From: Euryarchaeota archaeon UBA171
GTDB lineage: Archaea; Thermoplasmatota; Poseidoniia; Poseidoniales; Thalassarchaeaceae
NCBI GenBank assembly: GCA_002497295.1
Contig: DANO01000024.1
Location: forward strand, 1 to 30,858
Length of the DNA stretch: 30,858 nt
Direction: 5' to 3'
Shown here: positions 29,956 through 30,858 of the stretch, in pieces
Position numbering within the stretch: position 1 is the stretch's first letter
Layout of the letters: each line of letters starts with the position of its first letter
Position numbers and translations under genes: made by a program
Notes under the pieces: generated by a model
Told to the model about the DNA's origin: nothing
Seen by the model: only the letters and a program-made list of their open reading frames with translations
The model's database searches: none

Positions 29956-30846
29956 TCAGCTCTGTTGCACTATTTTTCCAGTGAGCCCCTCGATCGCGTA
30001 GGTCTTGCCAGTGTCTGAGGCAGTCAATACCCATCCAGGGACCCATGCTCTGAATTTACTCATCTTGAGCGAGTCCTGATCAGTTCGATACCATTGCAGG
30101 AGGGATGCCCTTGAGCTACCTCGTTCAGAAGGTGATGCCCTCGTGTCCAACCTAGCGGTGATCTCGTTCCTTGTTTTACCTTCTTCGCTCCACCTTCCGG
30201 CCCACTCCATTCTCTCCATGAGTATGTTGGGCCTCCCCTGTTCTGCCATGCTGTGGAACAGCCCCGTCCATGGGTTCTCGATTACAATCACGGATCCTGC
30301 CATTCTTTCTCCGTGGTCGGCAATCAACGTAGCAGAGGCAGCCCAAGCCCTGACTTCGAGGAGTATCGGCCTGGTTATGCCTTCTATGCGAAGTGTTTCG
30401 AGGATGGTTCTAAGCTCTATTCTGGGAGACAGTACTGAGTCTGGGTTCAGAGGGGGAATGGCATTTTCACCTTCTCCTTCCGCCTCATCAGGAATTTCCT
30501 CGATGGAGAGCTGTGCCTTCCCCAATATGCGTATTATCTCCTCACGGCCCCATACCTCGTAGTCGTTGCCTTCCAAAATTTTCCTGACAGGCGGGGGAAC
30601 GGGCCTTTCGCTTGCAAGCAGTGACCTCGAATGACTTGGAGATTGCATTACGAGTCGTTCTGCGTCTTGTATGGTGAGAGGTAGATGGGAATAGGGCGCA
30701 TGCCACACAGACAGCGATTTTCGAGAAACGCCCGGGATTGATTTACACTCGCCGAGGAAGGAGAACCCGATCGGTGCCAAGGCACCTACGCTGGTATCAA
30801 GGACGATTCCCTCCGATTCGAGTGCTCGGAGTACCGCGTCGCCCAT
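29956..30846 (-). CDS. Hypothetical protein, N-terminus possibly beyond the window
   Basis: A 296-residue soluble-looking protein; the frame stays open past its ATG to the window edge, so the true start could lie further upstream. I recognise no family. Visible features are a helical N-terminal part, an acidic Pro-rich linker (EEIPDEAEGEGENAIPP, about 116-132), then a mixed alpha/beta part with RIEGITRPILLEVRAWAASATLIADHG, and a C-terminal beta segment (KFRAWVPGWVLTASDTGKTYAIEGLTGKI). No signal peptide or membrane helix is seen. It is convergent with the coiled-coil operon, with a two-base gap, and might share its function, but there is no direct evidence. Confidence 0.6.
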   Translation of the reverse strand: MGDAVLRALESEGIVLDTSVGALAPIGFSFLGECKSIPGVSRKSLSVWHAPYSHLPLTIQDAERLVMQSPSHSRSLLASERPVPPPVRKILEGNDYEVWGREEIIRILGKAQLSIEEIPDEAEGEGENAIPPLNPDSVLSPRIELRTILETLRIEGITRPILLEVRAWAASATLIADHGERMAGSVIVIENPWTGLFHSMAEQGRPNILMERMEWAGRWSEEGKTRNEITARLDTRASPSERGSSRASLLQWYRTDQDSLKMSKFRAWVPGWVLTASDTGKTYAIEGLTGKIVQQS

Positions 30847-30858
30847 GCGACCCCATGC

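Noticed and set aside
1..30858. CRISPR array, insertion sequence, prophage or rRNA
   Set aside because: I saw no regularly spaced repeats, transposase, integrase or phage structural gene, and no rRNA segment by reading through; short diverged repeats could be missed by eye.

Overview
The window looks like an archaeal chromosome segment, most likely a planktonic euryarchaeon of the Marine Group II / Poseidoniales type (Thermoplasmatota). This assignment is an inference from gene content; no rRNA is present. Archaeal markers are the transcription-termination ribonuclease FttA/aCPSF1, a T. acidophilum-like proteasome beta subunit, ribosomal protein eS1, an archaeal/eukaryotic-type TrpRS, a ZPR1 zinc-finger protein, a SepF-like protein, a COG1325 exosome-associated protein, and TATA-like boxes about 25 bp before start codons, which suggests leaderless mRNAs. 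Mixed with these are bacterial-looking genes: a three-subunit proton-translocating transhydrogenase, PlsC acyltransferase, ThyA, FolA, a 7Fe ferredoxin, PdxS and a (6-4)-type photolyase. Genes are packed tightly, with many 1-11 nt overlaps and no gene-free stretch above 300 bp.

Layout. 1-3.7 kb (minus): a partial membrane-anchored 'choice-of-anchor V'-like protein with a CxCH motif, then pntB, pntA2 and pntA1. 3.9-5.6 kb (plus): malate dehydrogenase overlapping a Nudix hydrolase. 5.6-6.7 kb: two small membrane proteins, tRNA-Pro(TGG) and a zinc-ribbon/winged-helix protein. 6.7-9.4 kb (minus): fttA and psmB. 9.4-10.4 kb (plus): sepF-like and ZPR1. 10.5-11.8 kb (minus): trpS. 11.9-14.1 kb: a saccharopine-dehydrogenase-like oxidoreductase convergent with a secreted membrane-anchored protein. 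14.1-16.5 kb (plus): plsC-thyA-folA and a small DUF2892-like membrane protein. 16.6-20.4 kb (minus): photolyase, MazG-like pyrophosphohydrolase, MTAP/MTIP-family phosphorylase, and eS1 with a SAP-domain tail. 20.5-22.3 kb (plus): COG1325 protein, ferredoxin, pdxS.

22.3-30.9 kb is the most unusual part. A minus-strand operon encodes, in transcription order, an Ig-like membrane protein with two cytoplasmic zinc ribbons, a DtxR-family regulator that appears to lack its metal ligands, a 494-residue polytopic membrane protein, and a long coiled-coil protein. Facing away from it is an operon of three more coiled-coil proteins of the same general (COG1340-like) kind. An unrecognised 296-residue protein follows convergently. 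Four coiled-coil paralogues bracketing membrane, sensor and regulator genes suggest an uncharacterised envelope-linked scaffold or filament system. That function is a hypothesis from context, not a demonstrated role.

Metabolically, the transhydrogenase and malate dehydrogenase are divergent neighbours and could jointly set NADPH/NADH balance. ThyA and FolA form a complete dTMP/tetrahydrofolate cycle. The phosphorylase and MazG-like genes fit nucleotide salvage and clean-up beside a ribosomal protein gene.
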